This document shows, piece by piece, positions 12,361 to 24,251 of a stretch of 64,000 nucleotides of DNA. The DNA is taken from assembly GCA_961205875.1 (NCBI GenBank), contig OY540816.1, forward strand, positions 9,992,701 to 10,056,700, written 5' to 3'. Positions within the stretch are counted from its first letter, which is position 1, and each line of letters starts with the position of its first letter. Under the pieces are notes generated by a model. It ran no database searches, was not told the origin of the DNA, and saw only the letters and a list, made by a program, of their open reading frames with translations. The translations under genes and the position numbers were made by a program. The DNA is from Sialis fuliginosa. Lineage: Eukaryota; Arthropoda; Insecta; Megaloptera; Sialidae.

Positions 12361-13078
12361 TTTTCACAAAGCTGCAATTTATTAATAGTAATTATATTTT
12401 TATGGATTCAAATTATTTTTTTCGTTACGAGGCGCTACTGATCATAGTTAAAGCGTATGTGAAACGTTCTATAACTGTCGTATAAAATTAAAGCGCAGAA
12501 AAAAGTGATCAATACTCAGAAATAACCTCACATAGGAGAATTGAACTAATTTTTTAAGGTTGTTCGTAGACATTTCAAATGTTCTATATTTTTATTTAGA
12601 TTTTCATAACATAAGTTTAAATTGTTGGATATTACATTTTTATTTCCAGTACCCCATTATAATTTTACACTTACGATTATTTATTATAAAAAAAGTATTA
12701 ATTTCGTTTTATTATTAAAAATTAATTTATTTTGAGTTGATCCATTTTGATTTATTAAAATAAGTATATTTCCCTTATCCAAATAAAATCAACCCCATTG
12801 AATTTGTTTCAGAATTATAAGTAATGCGTACAGAAATAGGTATCGTATTTTATATATTCTATAAATATTTTTTTTTTATATTTTCATATGTGGAAAATAT
12901 ACCATTACATTTTTTGATGAACTGATTGAATTTAAAAAATAATTTTCCAATTCACATTTCTAATATATACTAGTATTTATTTATAGATAAAATAATTATG
13001 TATCTTTTTTTATATTAGTTTATACGTTGGTATTAGTTTTTTGTCACAAAATTAAAAATTTTATCAGAATAGTACAAT
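12361..13078. other. AT-rich sequence, no gene
   Basis: Nothing recognised. Confidence 0.4.
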
Positions 13079-13789
13079 TGCTTCCTCGCAATATCGAAGA
13101 TACGAGAAGCTATGTGATCGTTTCAGATTGAGACAAAATAAATGTTCTCCGATTTCAAAATTTTAAATTGATTTATCCGTTTCACGTCAAGGTAAACACT
13201 TTTCGTTCCGTGTCTGTCTGTCTGTGTGTCTGTCCGTGTGTCCGTGTGTCCGTGTGTCCGTGTGTCCGTCTGTCCCCTGAATCCTTGTCACACGCATAAC
13301 TCATGAACCACTGAACCGATATTATTGAAACTTGATCGGATGATTGGGCCTGGCTTGAGGACGGTCCCATTTCAAAATCGTATGTAAGGGGGAGGGGTGA
13401 CACCCCAAAATATTAATTTTTTCAAGATATCTCAAGAACGACACATGTTACGTGAAAATTTTATAGAATATTTTTTGTAGAGCATTAAATTTCTTATAAT
13501 ATAGGTCTACAACGTTTGTTGTAAAATATTTCCTTACAAAGATTTATCTCAATTTATTTTAAAAAATCGTGTTTTGTTTTTCTAAATTGATATTTGCTTG
13601 GATATATTAAATGTCATTTTGACGTTTTAAATGTCATTTTGACATTTGCAAAAAATTAGGTTTAGATTGAAATTGTCAAAAAATTAAAAATATATGGTTA
13701 ACCAATTCCAGGCAATTTATATAAACACTATCGGTTTTTATTTAAATTGAATAATTAACTACCTTTGGTGAATTTATCACGAGGAAGCA
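13079..13789 (+). mobile_element. TTGCTTCCTCG element, copy 1, about 711 bp
   Basis: Begins TGCTTCCTCGCAATATCG and ends CGAGGAAGCA, a 10-bp terminal inverted repeat. It contains a CTGT/CCGTGTGT run at about 13210-13270 and CATGAACCACTGAACCGATA. Copy 2 is at 52963-53687 and a fragment at 15884-15942. The minus-strand frame at 13182-13403 is the CTGT run. Confidence 0.75.
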
Positions 13790-14919
13790 CTGTGCATTTA
13801 CTTGGCAGATGTTTTTTTCCTTACCATTATCTATAATTATTTAAATAAATTAATAACTACTACCACAAAATTAGGCATCTATCTTATACATATATATTAA
13901 GGATTATAAAACACTGTACTATAATTAAAACGTATCGAAGTATTATGAATGTAACCATGCGCATATATATATATGTATGTACATACATACATATAACAAA
14001 CTCGATTCGCAATCATCTGAAAAAATAAAATGTAAAAACACATACCTAGTGTACATAAGGACCAAAATCTCCGAGCTTGCTATGAGCTTTCCGGCAAATA
14101 TGAGCTGTAAGAGCACTGTTTTCCCAGCCGCTTTTAATATTTTTATAAAGGAACAGATCTGGAGATAGAAAATATAAATTGTGCTTTCACACACCACTGT
14201 ATACATATATGTACAAAGCGTTTATTATGAAATATTATATAATATAAATATATATATTTATATATAATATATATGTATGTGTGTGTATGTATCCATATAT
14301 ATATTATACGAGAAAGAACTGACTAAACTTTTCTTATGATTTCGTTTCGTCCAATTAGGTCTCTGTCCGACTAGCTGATAGTTGGGGATTTATTACATTT
14401 AATACCATTGAATGTTCATGCTGGCTTGTTCTGGACGATTAAAAAAACTCAATCTTACGCAAATGATACCATCATCTTGCTTTGTCAGTGTAATGCAGGT
14501 TTTTTACATGAATCTTTCTTGGACTGGGTACAGCAATATTAACCATAATTTTCAGTAGTTTCCTTCATTATTTTTAATAAGCATTCAATTATTTGCTAGA
14601 AACTACCACTTAAAATATATTCACTATGAATTGTCTATAAAGTTTAACATGTTCTTTCCACTAAAATGTAAAAGTTTTGGTTGACTAAATTAAAAAATAT
14701 ACGCCTATTGAAAAATGCTTCATTTATGTACCTTTTAGTATATCTACATATTGTTTAGTTATTATTACACGCTTAAATCTAGTTTAATATCTTTTTGCTA
14801 CTACTGAAGTATGTTAGCTAAAGCGTCCTTCAGTCCATGCATACAAAGAAACTAGTTTATTGAAATATCGTTAATTGTATCATTTGTAAAGAATTTTTGT
14901 GATAATTTAATTACTAACG
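13790..14919. other. AT-rich sequence with AT/TATG microsatellites
   Basis: Short ATATATGTATGTACATAC runs at 13962-13993 and 14240-14310. Overlapping frames at 13943-14206 on both strands have no protein-like features. Confidence 0.4.
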
Positions 14920-15467
14920 TAATAGGCATGATGCCAATAACAAAGTATCACTGAAATTATGATTTTAAATAATGAAATAGGTTAAAAAGATTCTAAAAAA
15001 TATATGTTTTTTTATATTAAAAGCGATATTTATATAATTTTTGTTAAAATAAATACACAAAATACAGCAATCCGCCATGTTTGATAAAACACCAGTCAGA
15101 GTGGGTGACGTCACGGCTAAATAAACGTCATTTTTGTTTCATTAATATCTGCACTGTTTATAAATTATTTTGTGGTTTTAAATTATCAATTTGCTCAGTT
15201 TTGTGTTACCAAACTAAAACCGAGAAACATTAGCTATGGAACAAGGATTTATTATTGTTGACAATGAGTGTTTACATAGGCGTGACGTCAAAAATGCGCC
15301 ATGGCACCTGCGAGCGTTTTGGCGTCAAATTCAAAATTAGTTTTAAAAGAGTCAATTTTAGTGATTAAACCTTTATTTTCTGCAGAAATATGTATTTTTT
15401 TGGAAATTGGAGACCCGTAAGATCATAATAGAATAGTTTTTTTTTAAATTAGGCATCATGCCTATTA
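14920..15467. mobile_element. MITE, 548 bp, 16-bp terminal inverted repeats
   Basis: TAATAGGCATGATGCC at 14920-14935 and its exact inverse at 15452-15467. The interior has two CRE-type TGACGTCA cores (about 15106 and 15283) and CGCCATG words in a second, looser inverted arrangement. Confidence 0.75.
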
Positions 15468-15496
15468 TACACATCTCGGGATCAAGATTTATTACT

Positions 15497-15575
15497 TACT
15501 AGCGCATCCGTCCCGGTTTCGCACGGGAATTAATATTTCACCCCCTGTCACGTATGGAGGGTTGTAATTGTTGTT
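15497..15575. repeat. Dispersed repeat fragment sharing TGTCACGTATGGAGGG
   Basis: ATATTTCACCCCCTGTCACG and GTATGGAGGG recur at about 42020-42050. The GCGCATCCGTCCCGGTTTCG start is typical of insect Helitron-like or retroposon ends, by general resemblance only. Confidence 0.4.
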
Positions 15576-15883
15576 TTAGCTGACCCAATAAACGTTCTGC
15601 CCAAAAATAATTTGTTTAAAAATCAGATCATAAATACACATTTTCCTAAATATCTCTACTCCAGCCGCAACTATCGGGTCTATTTTTTGTAAAAATATTT
15701 TTTTCCACGTATAGGTTATAACATATATTCTGAATATGAGCCAAATAATAAAAAATAATACACATTCTTGATATATATACATATAAATAAATACACATTC
15801 TTGACCCTAGCACTACCCTGCAAAAGTCTAGAACCACCTGAAAAATCTTGAGTGCAAAACTTTTTATAATAAAAAACATTTTG

Positions 15884-15942
15884 TGTCTCATTCTAGAACG
15901 ATCACTAAGCTTCTCGTATCTTCGATATTGCGAGGAAGCAAT
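15884..15942 (-). repeat. TTGCTTCCTCG element, terminal fragment
   Basis: CTTCTCGTATCTTCGATATT and GCGAGGAAGCAA are the inverse of the first 60 bp of the other copies. Confidence 0.7.
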
Positions 15943-16752
15943 ATATTAATATCAATAAAATTGAAAAGCCTGTCTATTAATTTAAGGAATAACGCGTTTA
16001 CTTTTTTGCAATTTGCTCTTTGTTTTCGTTATTTATTATGATTTGTACAAACAGAAAAAAGTGAATATTCACCATTTGTTTTATTCATACATATTTTAAA
16101 AACTTTAATTAAAAAATTTTAATTGTCATTGCATAGAGAATATATTCTAACATACTGTTATTTTTGTTTCAATTAAATTAATTAATATTTACAGGCGAAA
16201 TCGTGGAAATACGAAATGTATTTTTTTTTATTGTATGAAATTTTTCACTCATTAAAACTGGTTAAATGTTTTAATTTCTACTATGTACCTTGTAGATCTA
16301 ATATACTATAACAATAACTTGAAACCAAAACTATACTGATTGTAATTTACACTAGCGCGTAAAATGATCGCTGCGTGTTTAGCTCCCCTCCAATCGTATC
16401 ACATTTCCACGGGGGTGGCTCAATTTTTAGTCGATACGGTACTATACGTTGTTTTGAATTTTAAAATTAATTAATAATAAATGTTTTATATTGTCTTTAA
16501 ATGTATTTCAGTGATAATTGATTAACAGAGAAATGTCTATTTGGAACGATCATCTCTCATACATACTAAATTCAATTGTTATTTAAAGCATATTTGCATA
16601 TTATAAATTTTCAACTGACGCCTCTGGGATAATATGCGATTTTGACAATTAAGAAAAGATGGCCGCCGTAAAATTTTGGTAATTTTTATGTTTAATTGTT
16701 ATGTATCCATAGTCTTTCTTAATCAGTCGGACTTTCAGTTTCTGGGTTATTC
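15943..16752. other. AT-rich sequence before the foldback element
   Basis: No gene recognised. The last 9 bp are the left target duplication. Confidence 0.4.
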
Positions 16753-16996
16753 ATGTATATAAAGTTAGCAGGGTACTTTTAGCAGGATCAAAAAAAAAGT
16801 ATTTGTCATTTTGTCACTTTTTTGTCGCTATTTTGTCCCGCCAGAATTAATTTTGTACCTTGAGCCGTTTTCAAAAAACTAAGACCCTGCTAACTTTAAT
16901 CTAAAGTTAGCAGGGTTCGCGATATCTCAGCCACTATTAAAGCTAGAGTAAAAATTTTTGTGTCCGAATTTGTTACTTGGGCAGTTCTTTCGGCTC

Positions 16997-17067
<71 letters not shown>

Positions 17068-17169
17068 GTTAGAAATGTATGTACATGAAGGTTATAGCCA
17101 ATGCATCCAGTACACATTTATGAGTTAATTCTGATGAAAATTAGTGACTAATTACAACTCAACTTAAAT

Positions 17170-19455
17170 TAAAGAATATTCTATCTATTTTACATAAAAC
17201 CTCCATAAAAATAATTTGATTCCGGAAACAAATTATTTCAGGCTCTCGACTATTTAAATAAGGTCTAAAAAAGATAATGATACACATTTGAGTAGGGTCT
17301 GCTGAGAGTAACAAATTAAAAGTTCGTTTTAATATTTAAAATTGAAAAATATTCTATCTATTTTACATAAAACCTCCATAAAAATAATATGATTCCGGAA
17401 ACAAATTATTTTCTGCTCTCGACTATTGAAATAAGGTCTAGAAAAGACACTGACACTCATTTGATTAGGGTCTGCTGAGAGTAACAAATTAAAAGTTCGT
17501 TTTAATATTTAAAATTGACGAAAATTCTATCTATTTTACATAAAACCTCCATAAAAATAATATGATTCTGGAAACAAATTATTTTCTGCTCTCAACTATT
17601 GAAATAAGGTCTAAAAAAGACAATGACCCTCGTTTGAGTAGAGTCTGCTAAGAGTAACAAATTAAAAGTTCGTTTTAATATTTAAAATTGACGAATATTC
17701 TATCTATTTTTCATATAAACCTACAAAAAAATAATATGATTCTGGAAACAAATTATTTAAGGCTCTCAATTATTTAAATAAGGTCTAAAAAAGACAATGA
17801 CACTCATTTAATTAGGGTCTGCTGAGAGTAACAAATTAAAAGTTCTTTTTAATATTTTTTTTTTTTTTTGCGTTAGAAATGTAAGTACATGAAGGTTATA
17901 GCCAATGCATCCAGTACACATTTATGAGTTAATTCTGATGATAATTAGTGACTAATTACAACTAAACTAAAATTGAAGAATATTCTATCTATTTTACATA
18001 AAAACCATAAAAATAATATGATTCCGGAAACAAATTATTTCAGGCTCTCGACTATTTAAATAAGGTCTAAAAACGATAATGACACTCATTTGAGTAGGGT
18101 CTGCTGAGAGTAACAAATTAAAAGTTCGTTTTAATATTTAAAATTGAAGAATATTCTATCTATTTTACATAAAACCTCCATAAAAATAATATGATTCCGG
18201 AAACATTTTATTTTCTGCTCTCGACTATTGAAATAAGGTCTAAAAAAGACAATGACACTCATTTGATTAGGGTCTGCTGAGAGTAACAAATTAAAAGTTC
18301 GTTTTAATATTTAAAATTGACGAAAATTCTATCTATTTTTCAAATAAACCTACAAAAAAATAATATGATTCTGGAAACAAATTATTTAAGGCTCTCGACT
18401 ATTTAAATAAGGTCTAAAAAAGACAATGACACTCATTTGAGTAGGGTCTGCTGTGAGTAACAAATTAAAAGTTCGTTTTAATATTTAAAATTGACGAATA
18501 TTCTATCTATTTAACATAAAACCTCCATAAAAATAATATGATTCCGGAAAAAAATTATTTCAGGCTCTCGACTATTTAAATAAAGTCTAAAAAAGACAAT
18601 GACACTCATTTGAGTAGGGTCTGCTGAGAATAACAAATTAAAAGTTCGTTTTAATATTTAAAATTGAAGAATATTCTATCTATTTTACATAAAACCTCCA
18701 TAAAAATATTATGATTCCAGAAACAAATTATTTCCTGCTCTCAACTATTTAAATAAGGTCTAAAAAAGACAATGACACTCATTTGAGTAGGGTCTGCTGA
18801 GAGTAACAAATTAAAAGTTCGTTTTAATTTTTAAAATTGCAGAATATTCTATCTATTTTACATAAAACCTCCATAAAAATAATTTGATTCCGGAAACATT
18901 TTATTTTCTGCTCTCGACTATTGAAATAAGGTCTAAAAAAGACAATGACCGTCGTTTGAGTATAGTCTGCTGAGAGTAACAAATTAAAAGTTCGAAGTAA
19001 TATTTAAAATTGACGAATATTCTATCAATTTTTCATATAAACCTACAAAAAAATAATATGATTCCGGAAACAAATTATTTAAGGCTCTCGACTATTGAAA
19101 CAAGGTCTAAAAAAGACAATGACACTCATTTGAGTAGGGTCTGCTGAGAGTAACAAACTAAAAGTTCGTTTTAATATTTAAAATTGACGAATATTCCATC
19201 TATTTTTCATAAAATCCTACAAAAAAATAATATGATTCTGGAAACAAATTATTTAAGGCTTTCAATTATTTAAATAAGGTCTAAAAAAGACAATGACACT
19301 CATTTTATTAGGGTCTGCTGAGAGTAACAAATTAAAAGTTCGAATAAATATTTAAAATTGACGAATATTCCATCTATTTTTCAAATAAACCTACAAAAAA
19401 ATAATGTGATTCTGGAAACAAATTATTTAAGGCTCTCGACTATTTAAATAAACCT
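17170..19455 (+). repeat. Left tandem array of the 173-bp unit (about 13 copies)
   Basis: The anchor ATTCTATC recurs at 17178, 17351, 17524 and 17697, exactly 173 bp apart, then after an insertion at about 17981, 18152, 18326, 18499, 18672, 18845 and onward to about 19367 (the last few with C for T). Each unit contains GGTCTGCTGAGAGTAACAAA and CTCGACTATTTAAATAAGG. Copies differ by scattered substitutions and by a two-version polymorphism (ACATAAAACCTCC versus CATATAAACCTAC). Confidence 0.9.
17852..17985 (+). repeat. Internal copy of the foldback subterminal block inside the left array
   Basis: A shorter poly-T run followed by GCGTTAGAAATGTAAGTAC and the next about 110 bp repeats the sequence just inside the T66 block at 17066-17170. 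It interrupts the 173-bp array once in the left arm; I see no equivalent in the right arm. Confidence 0.85.
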
Positions 19456-19484
19456 CCATAAAAATATTATGATGTCTTATGTCT

Positions 19485-21510
19485 TTTTTAGACCTTATTT
19501 CAATAGTTGAGAGCCTTATAAAAATTTGTTTCCGGAATCAAAATATTTTTATGGAGGTTTTATATAACAAAGATAAAATATTCGTCAAGTATAAATATAA
19601 AAAACGAACTTTTAATTTGTTACTCTCAGCAGACCCTAATCAAATGAGTGTCATTGTCTTTTTTAGACCTTATTTCAATAGTCGAGAGCCTTAAATAATT
19701 TGTTTCCAGAATCATATAATTTTTATGAAGGTTTTATGTAAAATAGATAAAATTTTCGTCAATTTTAAATATTAAAACGAACTTTTAATTTGTTACTCTC
19801 AGCAGACCCTACACAAATGAGTGTCATTGTCTTTTTTAGACCTTATTTCAATAGTCGAGGGCCTTAAATAATTTGTTTCCTGAATCATATTATTTTTAAG
19901 GAGGTTTTATGTAAAATAGATAGAATTTTCGTCAATTTTAAATATTAAAACGAACTTTTAATTTGTTACTCTCAGCAGACCCTACACAAATGAGTGTCAT
20001 TGTCTTTTTTAGACCTTATTTCAATAGTCGAGGGCCTTAAATAATTTGTTTTCTGAATCATATTATTTTTATGGAGGTTTTATGTAAAATAGATAGAATT
20101 TTCGTCAATTTTAAATATTAAAACGAACTTTTAATTTGTTACTCTCAGCAGACCCTAATCAAATGAGTGTCATTGTCTTTTTTAGTCCTTATTTTAATAA
20201 TCGAGAGCCATAAATAATTTGTTTCCAGAATCATATTATTTTTATGGAGGTTTTATGTAAAATAGATAGAATTTTCGTCAATTTTAAATATTAAAACGAA
20301 CTTTTAATTTGTTACTCTCAGCAGACCCTACACAAATGAGTGTCATTGTCTTTTTTAGACCTTATTTTAATAGTTGAGAGCCTTAAATAATTTGTTTCCT
20401 GAATCATATTATTTTTATGGAGTTTTTATGTAAAATAGATAGAATTTTCGTCAATTTTAAATATTAATTCGAATTTTTAATTTGTTACTCTCAGCAGACC
20501 CTAATCAAATGAGTGTCATTGTCTTTTTTAGACCTTATTTAAATAATTGAGAGCCTTAAATAATTTGTTTCCAGAATCATATTATTTTTATGGAGGTTTT
20601 ATGTAAAATAGATAGAATTTTCGTCAATTTTAAATATTAAAACGAACTTTTAATTTGTTACTCTCAGCAGACCCTAATCAAATGAGTGTCATTGTCTTTT
20701 TTAGACCTTATTTAAATAGTTGAGAGCCTTAAATAATTTGTTTCCAGAATCATATTATTTTTTTCTAGGTTTATATGAAAAATAGATAGAATATTCGTCA
20801 ATTTTAAATATTAAAACGAACTTTTAATTTGTTACTCTCAGCAGACCCTAATTAAATGAGTGTCATTATCTTTTTTAGACCGTATTTAAATAATTGAGAG
20901 TCTTAAATAATTTGTTTCCAGAATCATATTATTTTTTTGTAGGTTTATATGAAAAATAGATAGAATATTCGTCAATTTTAAATATTAAAACGAACTTTTA
21001 ATTTGTTACTCTCAGCAGACCCTAATTAAATGAGTGTCATTATCTTGTTTAGACCGTATTTAAATAATTGAGAGTCTTAAATAATTTGTTTCCAGAATCA
21101 TATTATTTTTTTGTAGGTTTATATGAAAAATAGATAGAATTTTCGTCAATTTTAAATATTAAAACGAACTTTTAATTTGTTACTCTCAGCAGACCCTAAT
21201 CAAATGACTGTCAGTGTCTTTTTTAGACCTTATTTCAATAGTCGAGAGCCTTAAATAATTTGTTTCCGGAATCATATTATTTTTATGGAGGTTTTATGTA
21301 AAATAGATAGAATATTTTTCAATTTTAAATATTAAAACGAACTTTTAATTTAGTTTAGCAGCATTTAGTTAGCAGACCCTACTCAAATGTGTGTCATTAT
21401 CTTTTTTAGACCTTATTTAAATAGTCGAGAGCCTGAAATAATTTGTTTCCGGAATCATATTTTTTTTATGGAGGTTTTATGTAAAATAGATAGAATATTC
21501 TTCAATGTAA
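19485..21510 (-). repeat. Right tandem array of the 173-bp unit in reverse orientation (about 12 copies)
   Basis: The inverse anchor (GATAGAAT or close) recurs about every 173 bp at about 19570, 19745, 19917, 20091, 20265 and on to 21490. Both sub-versions of the unit found in the left array occur here, so the arms diversified together or were homogenised. Confidence 0.9.
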
Positions 21511-21606
21511 GTTTAGTTGTAATTAGTCACTAATTATCATCAGAATTAACTCATGAATTTGTACTGGATGCATTAGCTATAACCTTCATGTACTTACATT
21601 TCTAAC

Positions 21607-21667
<61 letters not shown>

Positions 21668-21920
21668 GAGCCGAAAGAACTGCCCAAGTAACAAATTCGG
21701 ACACAAAAATTTTTACTCTAGCTTTAATAGTGGCTGAGATATCGCGAACCCTGCTAACTTTAGATTAAAGTTAGCAGGGTCTTAGTTTTTTGAAAACGGC
21801 TCAAGGTACAAAATTAATTCTGGCGGGACAAAATAGCGACAAAAAAGTGACAAAATGACAAATACTTTTTTTTTGATCCTGCTAAAAGTACCCTGCTAAC
21901 TTTATATACATGGGTTATTC

Positions 21921-24251
21921 AGTGATTTTAGATCATCCTGAAAACGTTACATTGAGTTTATGAAATAACCCCCCCCCCCAATATTTGGCGTGAAACACTA
22001 GACGTTATTCACGTCAAAAATAACCATATTCGTTTTTATTAACTAAAATTTTAATTATATAATAAAAAAGTTTGTATTAATCCTTTTTTATTCCACGATT
22101 AAAACCAAAAAATACATTACACTTAAAAAGAAGACAGAATTTAGTCGACAAGATAATTTAAGGAAATCTTTTAGAAAAAATGATACATTGGTACTTGTAA
22201 TAAGTAGTAGTAAGTACATGTCTTAAAATCTCAGTGCAAAACCTTAAAGTTTCAGCATTTCATAATTCAAATAAATTTAATATGTTAAATATTAATACAA
22301 CAAATAATCCGTTATTATTTAAAACAAATAAACTCTGGCGGGTGGTTTGGAGATATTCGTAGTTTAATTTTAATATATGACATCTCTACAACGTTAACTG
22401 TTAATTGTGATAAAATTATCATTTCAAAAAAATCATTATTGTCAAAATCACTAATCATAAAAATATTGTTTATAATTTTTGTATAAAATGTGTATTTTTA
22501 ATTAGCAATATATTATCAGAAACATATTAGTATGAATAACTATTTTAATTAGTTACTATTTATAGTACATACTCTAATTAATAATAATTGATAAAAAATA
22601 AACAATAATTAACAAAAATAATAATGCTATTATTTTAATCTAAATAAATGAACTAATAGTAGTAAAGAATATTTTTTTTAATTTCGATTATATTTGCTTT
22701 TTATTATAATTTTTTATGCACAAAAGTGTATTTTTGCAGAAATATTTAACTTTATCAAAAGGGAAAAAATTAAACGCGCACTATTTTAAATGAAATGAGA
22801 AATAGTGAAGAACATTAAATAAACTATTCTAACACTTAATAAACTATTATAGCATTTGTAAACAATATTGAACAGTATTTTTTGTGTTTCAGCAATAGTT
22901 AATTTAAACTAGCGTTAAAAAAATACTTTTTGTTCATTAAAGATATAAAATAACACATTAAAAAAAATGCTCCTTAAAATAGCTAAATGAGTATTAGGTT
23001 GGTGAGATTTGTACTAAATGAGCAATATCATGTATTTATACAAGTAATATTTTATCAATCGTACAGAGTTGATATTCTAATAAAATATAAGTTAACATAA
23101 ATCGAGTTGATTAGTTTTGGGTTAGGTTAGGTTAAGTCTATTCTAACACATGAACACATGATATTGTAATGGAACATCCACCCCCAAAAATAGAATTAAA
23201 ACAAATTAAATTATACAATAATAACGAACGCAAATATTATTGCGAAATACAAAATTTTAATGCTCAAAATGGAAAATGTTATTGCTCAAAAAAAAAAAAA
23301 ATTATGTCACACTTTATGTTTAATATAATGCTCAGAATTTTAAAATTTATTACTCAAGTATAATATTTTTAATGATCTTATTTATATATGTATTAATTTT
23401 AAAAATATAGTATTTATCTCAATTTGAAAATAATAGTTTTGTATACACTAAAAATATTAGTTACGGCCCTGGCGAAACACTACTTGGAGCATTGATAGTA
23501 TTCTATATAAAGACGTTTCACTATTAAGCAATATAATAATTGCGTATACATAAGCACTATGACCTGTTAATTTAATGTATAATTAACATGAAGGTAATAT
23601 TTAAGCATATCTTCTGCCGCAAGTAGAATCTATGTGAGAATGACAGAACCACACTCCGTGTCCTTGTTTAGCCAGACCTCTAAGAGCCGTATGTTTTCTC
23701 TCACAACATTTTCAAAATGGAAAAATAACAGACGTCGTATTTTTTCTACTCTCCACCGCGCACAAATTTTTCTGTTTGTGTTTTTTTATCATCTCTTCTT
23801 CCAGAATAAATGTTTGAAACGCACGGTTTGTTTAAAATAAAATAAATAATTTCTTCCCACGCCCCTTCCCAGCTGAGGTAGGTTTTATATTAGATAACGA
23901 GAATTAAAAAAATATATAGGCGGAGATGATTTAATTTTTTATTTATCTTTTCATTTGCATCAACTTGCTATAGGCACGTGAATAGGGGTATACGCAAATT
24001 AAATAACGCAAATTAATTGAGAGAAAATTACACAAAATATACACATATGTGTTTACGGATGGATTCTTCACGATTTATGTTTTTTTAACAAGTTTTATGT
24101 ATTTAAATCTAAATCAATGAACTTTAATAATTTTACTCACCGCAAACTGTATTTTAATTCCCAATATGAACCACATAAAAAAATAAAGTAAATGTCCTTT
24201 AAAAGTTATATTATTATATGTATATTACTAAAAATTTAATAACTATGTATA
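21921..24251. other. AT-rich sequence, no gene
   Basis: C10 tract at about 21970-21979. The frames at 23169-23363 and 23634-23840 lack protein-like composition. Confidence 0.4.

Larger units (their letters stand above)
16753..21911. mobile_element. Giant foldback transposon, 5159 bp, with inverted arrays of a 173-bp unit
   Basis: The ends are ATGTATATAAAGTTAGCAGG and its inverse. GGGTTATTC occurs immediately before (16744-16752) and after (21912-21920), an exact 9-bp target duplication. From each end inward: an outer inverted region of about 250 bp, a 33-bp internal palindrome (16884-16916; 21748-21780), a homopolymer (T66 at 17000-17065; A56 at 21609-21664), about 110 bp of unique sequence, then tandem units of about 173 bp. 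The left array reads forward, the right one in reverse, meeting near 19450-19485. No transposase frame is present; the Lys-rich frame at 16896-17117 is only the poly-T read backwards. A 9-bp duplication with foldback structure matches FB elements and Mutator-like relatives (established). Family assignment is inference. Confidence 0.9.

Noticed and set aside
16896-17117. Minus-strand frame with a run of lysines
   Set aside because: It is the T66 tract read in reverse; the flanks are transposon termini.
17170-21510. Possible CRISPR-like array because of regular spacing
   Set aside because: The whole 173-bp unit repeats with no variable spacers, the genome is eukaryotic, and the arrays lie inside a transposon with target duplications.
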